From Bryobacterales bacterium (GTDB lineage: Bacteria; Acidobacteriota; Terriglobia; Bryobacterales; Bryobacteraceae), in the NCBI GenBank assembly GCA_019261985.1, contig JAFAQY010000088.1:1-64000 (forward strand): a stretch of DNA of 64,000 bases, read 5' to 3'. Within the stretch, counting starts at the first letter, position 1, and the number at the start of each line of letters is the position of its first letter. The position numbers were made by a program, and so were the translations under genes. Positions 7,790 to 16,697 of the stretch are shown here, one piece after another. The notes under the pieces were generated by a model. The model was not told the origin of the DNA and did no database searches. It saw only the letters and a program-made list of their open reading frames with translations.

Positions 7790-9018
7790 CGCGCCAGCGT
7801 CTCCGCTGCCGCGCGCCGGAGCTGCGCCGCGAGCAAACCAAGAAACTGGCCCACATCCGTGACAACACCGATGGCTTGCCCCGTGCCGCGGTCGCTTACC
7901 TTCGTCGCAACCGCCGGGTTGATGTCCACGCATACCAGCTTTACCCAGCTCGGCGACATATTGCCGACGGCGATCGAATGCAGCATCGAGCCGAGACAAA
8001 GCACCAAGCCCGCGCCTTTTAGCTGCTCCGCGTAGGCATCCTGAGCCTGGTTCATATCCGTGATCGTGTCCGGAAGCGGACCATCGTCGCGCAGGCTGCC
8101 CGCTAGCACGAACGGCACGCGCGCCCTCACGCATTCATACATAACGCCGCTGGTTAATCGGCCGGATGCCACCGCTTTGGCGATATTTCCCGCGTGATAA
8201 ATCGCGTTAATCGCGCGCATGTGATTGCGATGGCCGTGCTCTTCCTGGCGCCCATCGCTTTGCCGGATCCCTAGCGACGTTCCGAGCAGCGCGGCTTCAA
8301 TATCGTGCACCCCCAGGGCGTTACCCGCTAGAAGCGCGTCAACCCAACCTGCCCGGATCATCTCCGCCAACGACTGTGCGCCGCCTGTGTGAACCACGAC
8401 CGGGCCAGCCACTACGACGATCCGTTTGCCTTCCGCGCGTGTCTGCTCGAGCAAAGTCGCGGTCTGCCTCACCGCCGTTTCAAGCTGGCGCTCCGAGGAG
8501 ATGCCGTTGCTCATGAACGCGAATGCGAGGCGGTCGCGCTCCTTCGACTCGGGCATAACGCGAATTCCCCGCATTCCGACGACTACTTCATCGCCTCTGC
8601 GAAGGTCGCGGAGGCGGCGGCACGCGGCGCGGCCGCCCGAGACCACGATCATCGCATCCATGCGCTGGTTTTCGGCTTCGATCCACTGGCCCGCTCTGCG
8701 TATTAGCGTGCGGTGATTGGTGGTGGAGTAAAAATCCTCGGGCGCGCAGCAATCCCGCTCGACGGGGGCCAACTCAGCGTCGCCGGTATCGACCGGCGTA
8801 CAGCCGAAGCCGAGCAATTGGGTCAGCAACTGCTCCATTTCGGAGGTGCGTTCTGTCTCGACCCTAAGGCGCAGATAGGACGGCTCCGCGTTGGTGCGCC
8901 CGATCCGGAATTCCTGGACCTCAAAACGGCCGTTGTATTCGACTACCGTGTCGAAGATTTGCTCCATTACATGGGAATCGATCAGATGGCCCTGGGCCTC
9001 GATAACCTCTTGATGCAT
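7786..9018 (-). CDS. TIGR00300-type ornithine cyclodeaminase / LOR-SDH family protein
   Basis: 410 residues. The N-terminal ~95 residues match the LOR/SDH conserved domain (EAQGHLIDSHVMEQIFDTV, FEVQEFRIGRTNAEPSYLRL). The remainder is an NAD-binding region with VVAGPVVVHTGGA, LLAGNALGVHDIE and VCVDINPAVATKVSDRG. Characterised archaeal members convert ornithine to proline plus ammonia; the cyanobacterial ArgZ/AgrE arginine dihydrolase carries an additional N-terminal domain that is absent here. So ornithine cyclodeaminase is the better guess. Likely cytoplasmic and first gene of an operon with queF and the methyltransferase. Confidence 0.82.
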   Translation of the reverse strand: MHQEVIEAQGHLIDSHVMEQIFDTVVEYNGRFEVQEFRIGRTNAEPSYLRLRVETERTSEMEQLLTQLLGFGCTPVDTGDAELAPVERDCCAPEDFYSTTNHRTLIRRAGQWIEAENQRMDAMIVVSGGRAACRRLRDLRRGDEVVVGMRGIRVMPESKERDRLAFAFMSNGISSERQLETAVRQTATLLEQTRAEGKRIVVVAGPVVVHTGGAQSLAEMIRAGWVDALLAGNALGVHDIEAALLGTSLGIRQSDGRQEEHGHRNHMRAINAIYHAGNIAKAVASGRLTSGVMYECVRARVPFVLAGSLRDDGPLPDTITDMNQAQDAYAEQLKGAGLVLCLGSMLHSIAVGNMSPSWVKLVCVDINPAVATKVSDRGTGQAIGVVTDVGQFLGLLAAQLRRAAAETLAR

Positions 9019-9099
9019 AAGGTTAGTTTTAGGATAGCGTGACCGTCGCGGCGCCCCGGTTCTAAATAGCGGAGCGCAAGCACGCTATGGGGATGCTCT

Positions 9100-11127
9100 T
9101 TATTGCTCCTCGCGCTGGACGCCCAAATAGCGGCTTGCGAGGACCGATTCCGCAATTGCAAAAGCAAGCACCAGCACCATGATATACCACCAAAGCGTCT
9201 GCGGAATCTTCTGAGTTGCAACAGAACTTGCGGGCTGACCGGGCGATGGCTCTTCCTGAACCGCCTCCCCGCCTTTGCCCTGCCACAGCGAGATCACTTC
9301 CTCCGGCATAACGTCGAGGTTCGATTCCCGGGCATCGGGGTTCACCGCGACTTCATCCCGCTGGCCGTTGGCGAAACGGAACTGATAATACCCGGCCTCC
9401 GTGAGCTGGAATGACTGCGCGGATGCAGCCTCTCCCAAGGTGAGCGGGCGCTTACCTTCGGGGTCCGTCACCTCCACACCCTGCGCTTGTTGCTTGGCAT
9501 TGCGAAGTTCGAGATACGCCTCTACCGTGACTGCGCCCCCGCGCCGTTCGCTCCCCGCGAGATATCGCGCGGTCTGCTCTATGAAAGGAACGAATGCGGG
9601 ATTCAACGGAAAATCGTTCGTCAAATTATCGAGCCCGGAGGTGAGTAGCACCACCCGGCCCTCGCCGATGCGCTTCTCCATCAGCAGGGGCGTCTGATCC
9701 CCCAAACGAACAATCACGCGAGCGTCCGCGGGATCCACATCCAGAGCGTAGAAGAATTTCACGCCGGGCCATCCCGCGGCTTTGGCAACCGCCGGATAAG
9801 ACGAGTCGCTGTAACCGACACTCATATAACGGTCGGGAACGCGGCTGTAATCGCGCGTTTGCAGAATGCGGGCGCCGAACAAGGGAACCTGCGTACGCGC
9901 GCCGGCCGACGTCCCCGCGGCAATAAGCACGCTGCCGCCTGCGCGCACGTATCCCATTAACGAATTCTCGAGCAGCGGAGGAACCGAGTTTACGTCGGAA
10001 AGGATAATAAAGGCATAATTCGATGCCTGCCGGTCGGCGGCCTCGTTGACATTGATCGATTCGAGAGTAAACGCAGACTGAGCGGCAGCCGCAAGAGCCG
10101 TACTAATGTAGAGCGGAGAACGGCTATCGCCATAATTGTGGATGAGCAGGGCCTTTTGCGGATCGGAGCGTTGGATGGCGAAGCGGCGCAAGTCGTCCGC
10201 CGGCAGCGCATCCGCCGAGTCGATTTTGACCTCGCACCGGCTGAACCCATAAGGAACGTCCAAAGCCGGAAATTCGACGGTCGCCCGTCCGTTTGCAGGC
10301 ACGGCGACCGTTTTTGTTGCGGCCGTTTTTCCATTCGCCGCTAGCGAAACGATGCGCTGTGCCGCGGGCGTACCGTAACCGGCGATTACCGCTTGTACGC
10401 GAATAGGTTTTGTCTCCTTGCCCCAAACTTGCGCAGGGGCATTTACGGATTCCACCGTCCAGTTAGGCTGGGCTTTCGTGACGACGGGGTGCGGTATTAG
10501 GTTTATATTTCCAGGCAGCGCCATATCGGAGAACGTAGCCGCCAGGCTGGTGCGCTGCATGTCGCTAAATACATGCAGTTCGACCGGTGCGCGCGTCGAA
10601 TCGGCTATCCCGCGAACCGCGCGCGCGAGTTCGCCGAAGTTTCCATGGCCGTCTCCCGGCTGGATGGCTTGAACGGCAGCGCGCAAAGCCCCTTGATCCT
10701 CGATCGGCTGAGTCATCAATCGAAGCTGCGACCCGAAAGAAGCTACCTGCGCGCGCGCTCCACCTTTTCCGGCGAGCACGCCCATGGCTTCATTTTTGGC
10801 CTCGGCCAAACGCGTTCCCGCCCGCATGCTGAAGGAGTTGTCAATCACCAACAAAACCAAACGGTTGCTTGCCAGCGCCGCTGCGCTGCGGTTAATGAAC
10901 GGATTCGTGAACCCAAGAATTAACAACGCCAACACGGCGAGCCGGAGCGAGAGCAGCAGCAAGTAATGCAGGCGTTTGTGGCGCGTGGAGCTTTGTGTGC
11001 GCGACTCCCAGAAGAGCAACGATGGGACCGGACGGGGCGGATTTTTTTGCCGCTTCAGCAGGTGGAGATAAAGCGGAACCGCGAGGCCGGCTAGACCCGC
11101 AAGAAACCATGGTGCGAAGAATCCCAT
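9100..11127 (-). CDS. BatA-like membrane protein with VWA-type domain
   Basis: 675 residues. A BatA N-terminal region (FFAPWFLAGLAGLAVPLYLHLLKR, with a second helix at ~55-75 ending FTNPF) is followed by a VWA-like domain with a MIDAS-type DNSFS at 96-100. A long periplasmic Ig/GATase-like part follows and a final membrane helix (~640-662, WWYIMVLVLAFAIAESVLA). Family members act in envelope stress tolerance with MoxR ATPases. Its ATG shares a base with the stop codon of the upstream gene (TAATG). Last gene of the DUF4159-VWA-C13-like-BatA run. Confidence 0.85.
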   Translation of the reverse strand: MGFFAPWFLAGLAGLAVPLYLHLLKRQKNPPRPVPSLLFWESRTQSSTRHKRLHYLLLLSLRLAVLALLILGFTNPFINRSAAALASNRLVLLVIDNSFSMRAGTRLAEAKNEAMGVLAGKGGARAQVASFGSQLRLMTQPIEDQGALRAAVQAIQPGDGHGNFGELARAVRGIADSTRAPVELHVFSDMQRTSLAATFSDMALPGNINLIPHPVVTKAQPNWTVESVNAPAQVWGKETKPIRVQAVIAGYGTPAAQRIVSLAANGKTAATKTVAVPANGRATVEFPALDVPYGFSRCEVKIDSADALPADDLRRFAIQRSDPQKALLIHNYGDSRSPLYISTALAAAAQSAFTLESINVNEAADRQASNYAFIILSDVNSVPPLLENSLMGYVRAGGSVLIAAGTSAGARTQVPLFGARILQTRDYSRVPDRYMSVGYSDSSYPAVAKAAGWPGVKFFYALDVDPADARVIVRLGDQTPLLMEKRIGEGRVVLLTSGLDNLTNDFPLNPAFVPFIEQTARYLAGSERRGGAVTVEAYLELRNAKQQAQGVEVTDPEGKRPLTLGEAASAQSFQLTEAGYYQFRFANGQRDEVAVNPDARESNLDVMPEEVISLWQGKGGEAVQEEPSPGQPASSVATQKIPQTLWWYIMVLVLAFAIAESVLASRYLGVQREEQ

Positions 11128-12065
11128 TATTTCGGCGTTTCTCCGTCAATTTGGGCTTGCACCGTGGCCAGGGACAAAAGCAGTGCGTTCATCTGCTTCT
11201 TGTAATCAGCCGGCGGAATCGCAGCCTTCTGATATCGGAGCGTATCGATTTGGCTCTCCAATTCTTCCTTCTTCGCAAGTAGCTCGTGCTTCGAAGGGTC
11301 CAGAGCCGCGGTCTTGCTGGTCCCCAGACGAATCAGAATGAACTGGCTCAGCAAGCGGCCTTCGCCGTTTTCTGTAGATGCGGTGCGGACCGGATCGCCT
11401 TTACCGATGTCTTCGAAAACCGGGTGTTCCGTGGCCAGGCGCTGCTGAGAAGTATAAAAGTCCGCGGTTTTACGGTCGGCGTACTGGAAGGCTTCGCTCG
11501 CGGTGATTGAGTCGTTCTTGTCCGTATCGGCGGCGGGGTCTTGCAGCGCTTCCACCCAGTACCGCGCGAAAACCGTGGCGTTCTTTTCTGTGCCGGTTTT
11601 CGTCGCCGCAATAAGGGCGCGTCCGGGGCGCTCTAAGGCCGCTACGGAGCCGCCGCTCGCGCTCGTGGTGTTCACGATCAACTGGCGGCGCGCGGCTATG
11701 CGGTTGCACGCTTCGGCCAATTGCTCGCCGCTGATATCGGGGCCTGTGAGGTCGAATTTGTATTCAACGCCGTCATAGGAGCCGTGCCCGATCAATATCA
11801 GTACGAAATCATCCTGCGCCTTGGCGGCGGCCCCGACTTGTTGCAAAGTGGCCAAGAGCTTGGCCCGGTTGGCGTCCGCGCCAGACAGCGTGTAAACGTG
11901 AACTCCGGCGCCCGATGCTTTGAAAATTTTGTCGAGATCGGCCGCCTCGCTGTCGAAACGAGTTTGATAATCCGGCTCACCGCCGAGCCCGGCGACCGTC
12001 ACAAAATAGCTCTCGGCGTGGGCGATAGCGCTCACGATCACGAGCGCGGTGAGCCACAGTCTCAT
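11127..12065 (-). CDS. Secreted caspase/C13-fold protein without the catalytic cysteine
   Basis: 312 residues from MRLWLTALVIVSAIAHAE, a clear signal peptide; the ATG overlaps the stop of the preceding gene (ATGA). The fold resembles bacterial C13/caspase-like peptidases: a beta strand ending LILIGHGSYDG (His94) and a second strand ending IVNTTSASGGS (131-140). The nucleophile position, normally a cysteine in this second motif, reads Thr/Ser, so proteolysis is doubtful. A canonical EF-hand loop, D180 to E191 (DTDKNDSITASE), suggests calcium binding. A helical C-terminal tail follows. Probably a periplasmic partner of the flanking Bat-like proteins. Confidence 0.7.
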   Translation of the reverse strand: MRLWLTALVIVSAIAHAESYFVTVAGLGGEPDYQTRFDSEAADLDKIFKASGAGVHVYTLSGADANRAKLLATLQQVGAAAKAQDDFVLILIGHGSYDGVEYKFDLTGPDISGEQLAEACNRIAARRQLIVNTTSASGGSVAALERPGRALIAATKTGTEKNATVFARYWVEALQDPAADTDKNDSITASEAFQYADRKTADFYTSQQRLATEHPVFEDIGKGDPVRTASTENGEGRLLSQFILIRLGTSKTAALDPSKHELLAKKEELESQIDTLRYQKAAIPPADYKKQMNALLLSLATVQAQIDGETPK

Positions 12066-14377
12066 ACGATCCCCCATTTTCGCCGCAGCCACCACTCTGA
12101 AAAGCGCAAGAAGAAAAGCACCACGAAGACGATCGGTAAATTCCACAAATCCCTGGTCTCGCGCATGGTCACGCCGGCCTCGGAATAGGGAATGCGGCTG
12201 ACGAGCTTGCCAAGCTCTGACGGCTTCCAATATTGTCCTCCCGTTGCCGTGGCGAGGCGTTCGAGCAATTCGCGATTCTGTTCGGTATGGAAATTCTCGG
12301 CGACGCCGTCCATGCGCTGAAACGTTAGGACATCACGGCCTAACTCCTTGACCGTGCCCGTACTCGGATCGGCGCGCTGCGCGGTCACCTCAGTCAAATA
12401 GGCGCCTGTCTTGGCCGCCGACCACACGGCCTGGAAATGGCCTGGATTGTCGGGCACTGGCGTCATCTCGACTAACGCGCTGACGCCGCTCGGGCCCAGG
12501 ATATGCGCCTCCACCTTCGCGTCGGGGGCGGGGTTGTACTGCTGGTCGCGAACTTCTGCCGCGAGGTTTACCGCTCCATTGTCGAGCAGTACCTGAGCGG
12601 GGACCGAGGCTACTACATGGCCTGGAGTATCCGAGACCACCCATCGCAGCAGTTGCTGCCAGAACAGATGGTGCGCGGTGTCGCCGAGCGGCGAGCTCAT
12701 CTGCCAGCGCCAACTGCCGCCGGTTGCCATGATGGCGCTGCGGCCCCGGCCGAAGTTCTGCGTGATCAGTAAATGCAACTTTCGGCCCTCCGGCGTAATC
12801 ATGTCCGCAAGTACGGACGCACCCGGTTTAGGAGTGCCCGGATCTTCATAGTCCATCAAGTAAGGCAATGTTTTCCAACGCGCGGAATTCGCCTTTGGAT
12901 CATCGACAAGGCGGGTGATCGTACTGTCTACGCCGGCCGTCTCGAGTTCCGCCGTGGCATGCGTCGTGCCGTTCCTGGGATCGGCCTCGCGATGAAACGT
13001 GCCGGGTTGAGTCGGCAGAATCGTGGGGAGAACATCAACAATGGCGGAGGCGTTCCAACCTCCATCGGCCAGCGCATATTGACCGCCGAGGAGCAGCAAG
13101 CCGCCGCCGCGGCGATCCACAAAATCTCGGATCAATTGTTGCTGGCCCGGAGTGAAATAAGCGGCTTCCACCGATCCGAGGATCAATCCCTGATAAGCGA
13201 ACAGGTCCTCGGGGCGGGATGGAAAGCCGTCGGCCAATTCCTTGGGGTCGGCGATCCCCTGGCGATAGATTTTGTTGGGGCTGGTGCGGTCCATGGAGAC
13301 GATCTGCACCATGCGGTCGTCCTCCTCCGCCTCGCGGATGAATTTATACTCCCAGCGCGGCTCGCCTTCGACATAAAGAATGCGGCGCGCATCGGAGCCG
13401 GCATTCACCACTCGGGTAAGCGTATTGTTCGCGGTGTTTTGTTCACCGGCAAGGGGGCCTGCCGATATTTGCAGCGTCTTGGCGCCGGCTCCGCCGATAT
13501 TAAACATTAACGTCTCGGTCTGGATGTTTCCGTTCGCGCCTAAGTTAATCGTTCGGGTGGCGAGAACCTTCGGTTGACCGCTGCTCACATCCCGCACCGC
13601 AATATTGATGGCTGTACCTGAATACCCGTACTGATGCAGCGTTACTTTCGCCGCCAGGCGGGAGTCGGCCAGTGTGCGAGGCGCAATGACGGCGTCGTCA
13701 AGTTCCACGTCATGTTCCGCGTGTTCGCGTCCGAAGCCGACCGTGTGAACGGGGATGTGGCGGGCGCGCAAGGCGCTAATCACCTCCGCGTCGATCCCGC
13801 CGGAGTTGTCGGCTCCGTCGGTACACAGCACGATAGCGCCGATGGGGAGATCGGAAGTCTCCTCGCTTAATTGCTTCAGGCTATCGCCCAAGCGAGTCGA
13901 GGGAGCGCCCGCTTGTAGTTCCTTAAGGCTGCCGATCCGGGCGGCTCCCGAGTCGATGCGGTAGAGATGCGTTTGGAAGGATTTGTTGATGCTGTCAAGT
14001 ACTCCATTCTCCAGGGTCTTGACTGCCTGTGCCTGGCGGGTTCCGCCTTCGTCTGCGATCGCCATGCTACGCGAGTCGTCTACCAGAACCGCGATGATAT
14101 TCTGCTGCCGTCTCAGCTCGGCCACGGTGATCGCGGGCTGCCATAACAGGACCAGCACCAGCGCGGCAAGAAGCGTTTGCATGCCCCAGATCACCCACGC
14201 TCGCCAGCTGCGCATCACCGGCGCGGCTTCGTTTAACCGCGAGCGAATCATCCAAGCCAGAACGGCGCCAGCGCCTACGATCATTACGGCAAGCACCCAA
14301 TGCGGCCATGCGCCCAACAGCGCAAAGTGCCCGCGTTCATACACGGCGCGAGGATACTTGAAAAAGAATTCAAACAT
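12062..14377 (-). CDS. Membrane protein with VWA and glutamine-amidotransferase-like domains
   Basis: 771 residues. Two N-terminal helices (~27-45 and 61-80) lead to a periplasmic VWA domain with MIDAS residues in DDSRSM (100-105) and CTDGADNSGG further on. A GATase1-like segment (VEGEPRWEYKFIREA to FVDRRGGGLLLLGG) and an Ig-like region follow, then a C-terminal helix (LPIVFVVLFFLRFSEWW). This is the usual long VWA member of acidobacterial/planctomycete Bat-type operons. It follows the DUF4159 gene after 32 bases and overlaps the next gene. Likely role: envelope assembly or stress response; direct function unknown. Confidence 0.85.
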   Translation of the reverse strand: MFEFFFKYPRAVYERGHFALLGAWPHWVLAVMIVGAGAVLAWMIRSRLNEAAPVMRSWRAWVIWGMQTLLAALVLVLLWQPAITVAELRRQQNIIAVLVDDSRSMAIADEGGTRQAQAVKTLENGVLDSINKSFQTHLYRIDSGAARIGSLKELQAGAPSTRLGDSLKQLSEETSDLPIGAIVLCTDGADNSGGIDAEVISALRARHIPVHTVGFGREHAEHDVELDDAVIAPRTLADSRLAAKVTLHQYGYSGTAINIAVRDVSSGQPKVLATRTINLGANGNIQTETLMFNIGGAGAKTLQISAGPLAGEQNTANNTLTRVVNAGSDARRILYVEGEPRWEYKFIREAEEDDRMVQIVSMDRTSPNKIYRQGIADPKELADGFPSRPEDLFAYQGLILGSVEAAYFTPGQQQLIRDFVDRRGGGLLLLGGQYALADGGWNASAIVDVLPTILPTQPGTFHREADPRNGTTHATAELETAGVDSTITRLVDDPKANSARWKTLPYLMDYEDPGTPKPGASVLADMITPEGRKLHLLITQNFGRGRSAIMATGGSWRWQMSSPLGDTAHHLFWQQLLRWVVSDTPGHVVASVPAQVLLDNGAVNLAAEVRDQQYNPAPDAKVEAHILGPSGVSALVEMTPVPDNPGHFQAVWSAAKTGAYLTEVTAQRADPSTGTVKELGRDVLTFQRMDGVAENFHTEQNRELLERLATATGGQYWKPSELGKLVSRIPYSEAGVTMRETRDLWNLPIVFVVLFFLRFSEWWLRRKWGIV

Positions 14378-14409
14378 TAGAGGACTGCGGCAGGAAGCAG
14401 GTCGGCTCC

Positions 14410-15198
14410 CTAGTGCGTCATGGCATACGTGATGTAGTTCAGGACGATACGAAAGGCGAGGCCGGAAAACTTCTCCGGGTACTCCGGACTATCCGCCCAT
14501 TCCCACGCATCGCCGAGGTGCATATTGGCGCAGATCGCTACCATAATACGCCCGTGCTCATTGCGAATCGCGCGCCATTTAGGGACGTAGCCATCCTTCT
14601 CATACGTGCGGCCGGTGTTTACGTACACTTCGCTAGGGATCTGAAACTTTTCATCAATGTTGTAAAAAACGTGATAGATCTCGTCTGCATCCTGGAGATC
14701 CTCCACGGGACGGTCAGGGATCACCTGGCGCATACCGGCCATGAAATGCTCCCAATCGTCGGTGCCGTGGAAATCGTCCACCATAAGGAAACCGCCTTTG
14801 TAAAGATAATCGTGCAGGCGCTTAGCTTCCTCATCGGTGAAGGTCCATGTGTTCACATCGACGGCGTAGATCCAAGGGTAGTCGAAAATGTGATCGCTGT
14901 TCAGATCCACGACATTCAACGGTGAGGGAGAGTTGATGCGAGTCAATCGCCGCAGAACAATCAAGCAGTCGTTATCGGCCTTGGGGAAATCACGCGCCCA
15001 ACTTTGGCTATAGCCGCGGAACCCGCCGTTGGCGTAGCTGGAGGTGTATTGCAGCCGGCTCCAGTAAAACTCCGACGGCACGTTCGCGCCGCCATAGTAG
15101 TATTGCTGGCGGCGGAATCCCCCAAATTGGAAAGCAAATAATCCGGCAGCGAGCGAGAGCAGAATGGTCAGGATGAAGAGCGGCCGCACTAGCTTCAT
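14410..15198 (-). CDS. DUF4159 secreted protein
   Basis: 262 residues with a signal peptide (residues 1-22, MKLVRPLFILTILLSLAAG). The mature part has the DUF4159 core: NDCLIVLRRLTRINSP, then YAVDVNTWTFTDEEAKRLHDYLYKGGFLMVDDFHG, a GATase-like fold, and GIMVAICANMHLGDAWEW-like ending. DUF4159 genes regularly accompany BatA/VWA genes. It is the first gene of the minus-strand run to BatA. Biochemical role unknown. Confidence 0.88.
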   Translation of the reverse strand: MKLVRPLFILTILLSLAAGLFAFQFGGFRRQQYYYGGANVPSEFYWSRLQYTSSYANGGFRGYSQSWARDFPKADNDCLIVLRRLTRINSPSPLNVVDLNSDHIFDYPWIYAVDVNTWTFTDEEAKRLHDYLYKGGFLMVDDFHGTDDWEHFMAGMRQVIPDRPVEDLQDADEIYHVFYNIDEKFQIPSEVYVNTGRTYEKDGYVPKWRAIRNEHGRIMVAICANMHLGDAWEWADSPEYPEKFSGLAFRIVLNYITYAMTH

Positions 15199-15491
15199 AA
15201 CAAATAATCTACCTCTTGAGAGTAAGTGAAACGCGGCTACGCGTCAAAAGATGGGTCCGACGAGCGGGAGTTCCGTTGTCGCTGACACAAGCCCATCACC
15301 AAGCGCCCATCGACCCAGTTGAAATCCTCCCCGCCCTTTTCGAGAAGATCATCATTCCCCGCACTGGCTTGAGGTGCACCCAATGCCTACCAGCACTTCG
15401 ACGGATCACTGGAAAACCTCGAGCCAATCTCATCGTCATGGATGAACGCAACGGCGTAGTACCCGCACGATTGCGCCCACCGATGCTGCCT
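15199..15491. other. Spacer with no supported gene
   Basis: 293 bases between DUF4159 and the DUF6152 gene, both on the minus strand. The minus strand holds a 40-codon open stretch without a plausible start (NDDLLEKGGEDFNWVDGR, ending SDPSFDA near 15240) that may be gene debris. The promoter of the Bat-type operon should lie here, but I cannot pick out convincing -35/-10 boxes. Confidence 0.4.
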
Positions 15492-15884
15492 TTATTTCCC
15501 GGCTGCGTCCGCCTGCTGTACCCCACGTTCCGTATACGTCGTCCCATCGATTGTGACCGAAACGAACTGGCCGCCGATCTCGCCCGAAACAAGCGGATGC
15601 GCCATGATCGTTACCTTATTGCCGGGCTTGAGCAGCGTCGATTTCCATCCCGCCCGCGCAAGAATTCCAGGAGCGGTCATCTCCAGGTTCCAAGTGTCGG
15701 AGCCGCCCTTGTCGTTGGGAACGTCGATTTCAATCCATGAATGCGGATTGGCCCATTTGAATTGTTTAATCGTGCCGGTCAGCTTCACGGTTTTGGCGCG
15801 ATCGAATCCCGTCATTGAATGGTGCGCGCTCGCGACCGAAATTCCCAGGATGCACGCGCAAGCGGCAACCAGAAGCGTTCTCAT
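15492..15884 (-). CDS. DUF6152 secreted protein, copy 1
   Basis: 130 residues from MRTLLVAACACILGIS, with AAGGAGAGG as ribosome site upstream. The signal peptide ends VASA, so the predicted mature protein begins His-His-Ser. The core KTVKLTGTIKQFKWANPHSWIEIDV is a small beta fold shared with the copies at 17433 and 32347; all three keep the leading HHS and the NPH motif. The conserved histidines suggest metal binding (inference). Located last in a minus-strand group DUF6152-GHWxGDT-GHWxGDT-DUF6152. Confidence 0.85.
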   Translation of the reverse strand: MRTLLVAACACILGISVASAHHSMTGFDRAKTVKLTGTIKQFKWANPHSWIEIDVPNDKGGSDTWNLEMTAPGILARAGWKSTLLKPGNKVTIMAHPLVSGEIGGQFVSVTIDGTTYTERGVQQADAAGK

Positions 15885-15904
15885 ATTCGTTTTCCTCTCC
15901 TTAT

Positions 15905-16690
15905 TTAACGCGTGCTCTTCAAGCTCGGCATGTGATCGTTCAAATCCGGCAAGCACGCGGCCTCGGTAATGTCCTGATCGTCCACACGCTTCCAGCGCTT
16001 GGTCATTTTCCAATCGCCTTCCCAATTCTTGGGGTCCGTCAACGTGTATTCGATCTCCAGCGTTTTGCCGCCGTCGATCAAACGCATTCTTTCGACAATG
16101 TGCAAATCTTCGCTCGCCGGGATAGCGCTGTCGATCCAGTGGTGCTCGCCCACGAAGCCGGTCGTGTCCACCACTAGCGTGTCCTTCTCCCAATGTCCGA
16201 TGGACTCGCCATTGAAGCTGCGGACAACGACGTCCGGATCGGTGTGCTTGCGGCCGTCCATGTAAATGAAGCGCGTGCTGTTCATGAATCCGCTAATCAT
16301 GAAAAGCTCCGTCGGCGTCTGCACCATGGCGATCGGCCACACTCTCGTCATGATCACCGGCAAGCCCGCCGGCCAGCAGTGGCCGATGTCATCCTGATAC
16401 GCCCTGCCTTCCTTGGCCGCCTTCTGCCCCGCGTCGTAAATGGCCTGCGCCGCCGGTGTGAGCTTGGCGCCTGGAGGCGGCGAAAACCGGAAGCCATTGT
16501 TCGGGCCGCCCGCGTGCAGCCACGTGCCGGTGAAGTCGGCCGGCGGTTTGGGTCGTGTCTTACCAAGATTCTCGGGCGCCAGCGCGCCCAATTGCGCTGG
16601 TTCCGCCGCGGGCTTGCTTTGGGCCTGCGCCGCCCCACCAGCAAGCAGGCACGCCGCTGCCGCCATTCCGAATCGCATATGCATCGCCAT
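15905..16690 (-). CDS. Secreted GHWxGDT-family protein, copy 1
   Basis: 261 residues, signal peptide ending AAQAQ. Shared with two other copies in this window: a DFTGTW start of the mature domain, a CWPAGLP motif near residue 108, a VQTPTELFMI strand, and GHWEKDTLVVDTTGF near 190. These look like a lipocalin-like or beta-rich secreted family common in acidobacteria and sphingomonads; I know no assigned function. It stands 8 bases after copy 2 and 20 bases before the DUF6152 gene, so co-expression is likely. Confidence 0.8.
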   Translation of the reverse strand: MAMHMRFGMAAAACLLAGGAAQAQSKPAAEPAQLGALAPENLGKTRPKPPADFTGTWLHAGGPNNGFRFSPPPGAKLTPAAQAIYDAGQKAAKEGRAYQDDIGHCWPAGLPVIMTRVWPIAMVQTPTELFMISGFMNSTRFIYMDGRKHTDPDVVVRSFNGESIGHWEKDTLVVDTTGFVGEHHWIDSAIPASEDLHIVERMRLIDGGKTLEIEYTLTDPKNWEGDWKMTKRWKRVDDQDITEAACLPDLNDHMPSLKSTR

Positions 16691-16697
16691 CGCTCCT

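Noticed and set aside
9310-9335. GGTTCGATTCCCGGG stretch resembling the T arm of a tRNA
   Set aside because: It lies inside the BatA-like gene and no acceptor, D or anticodon arm can be folded around it.
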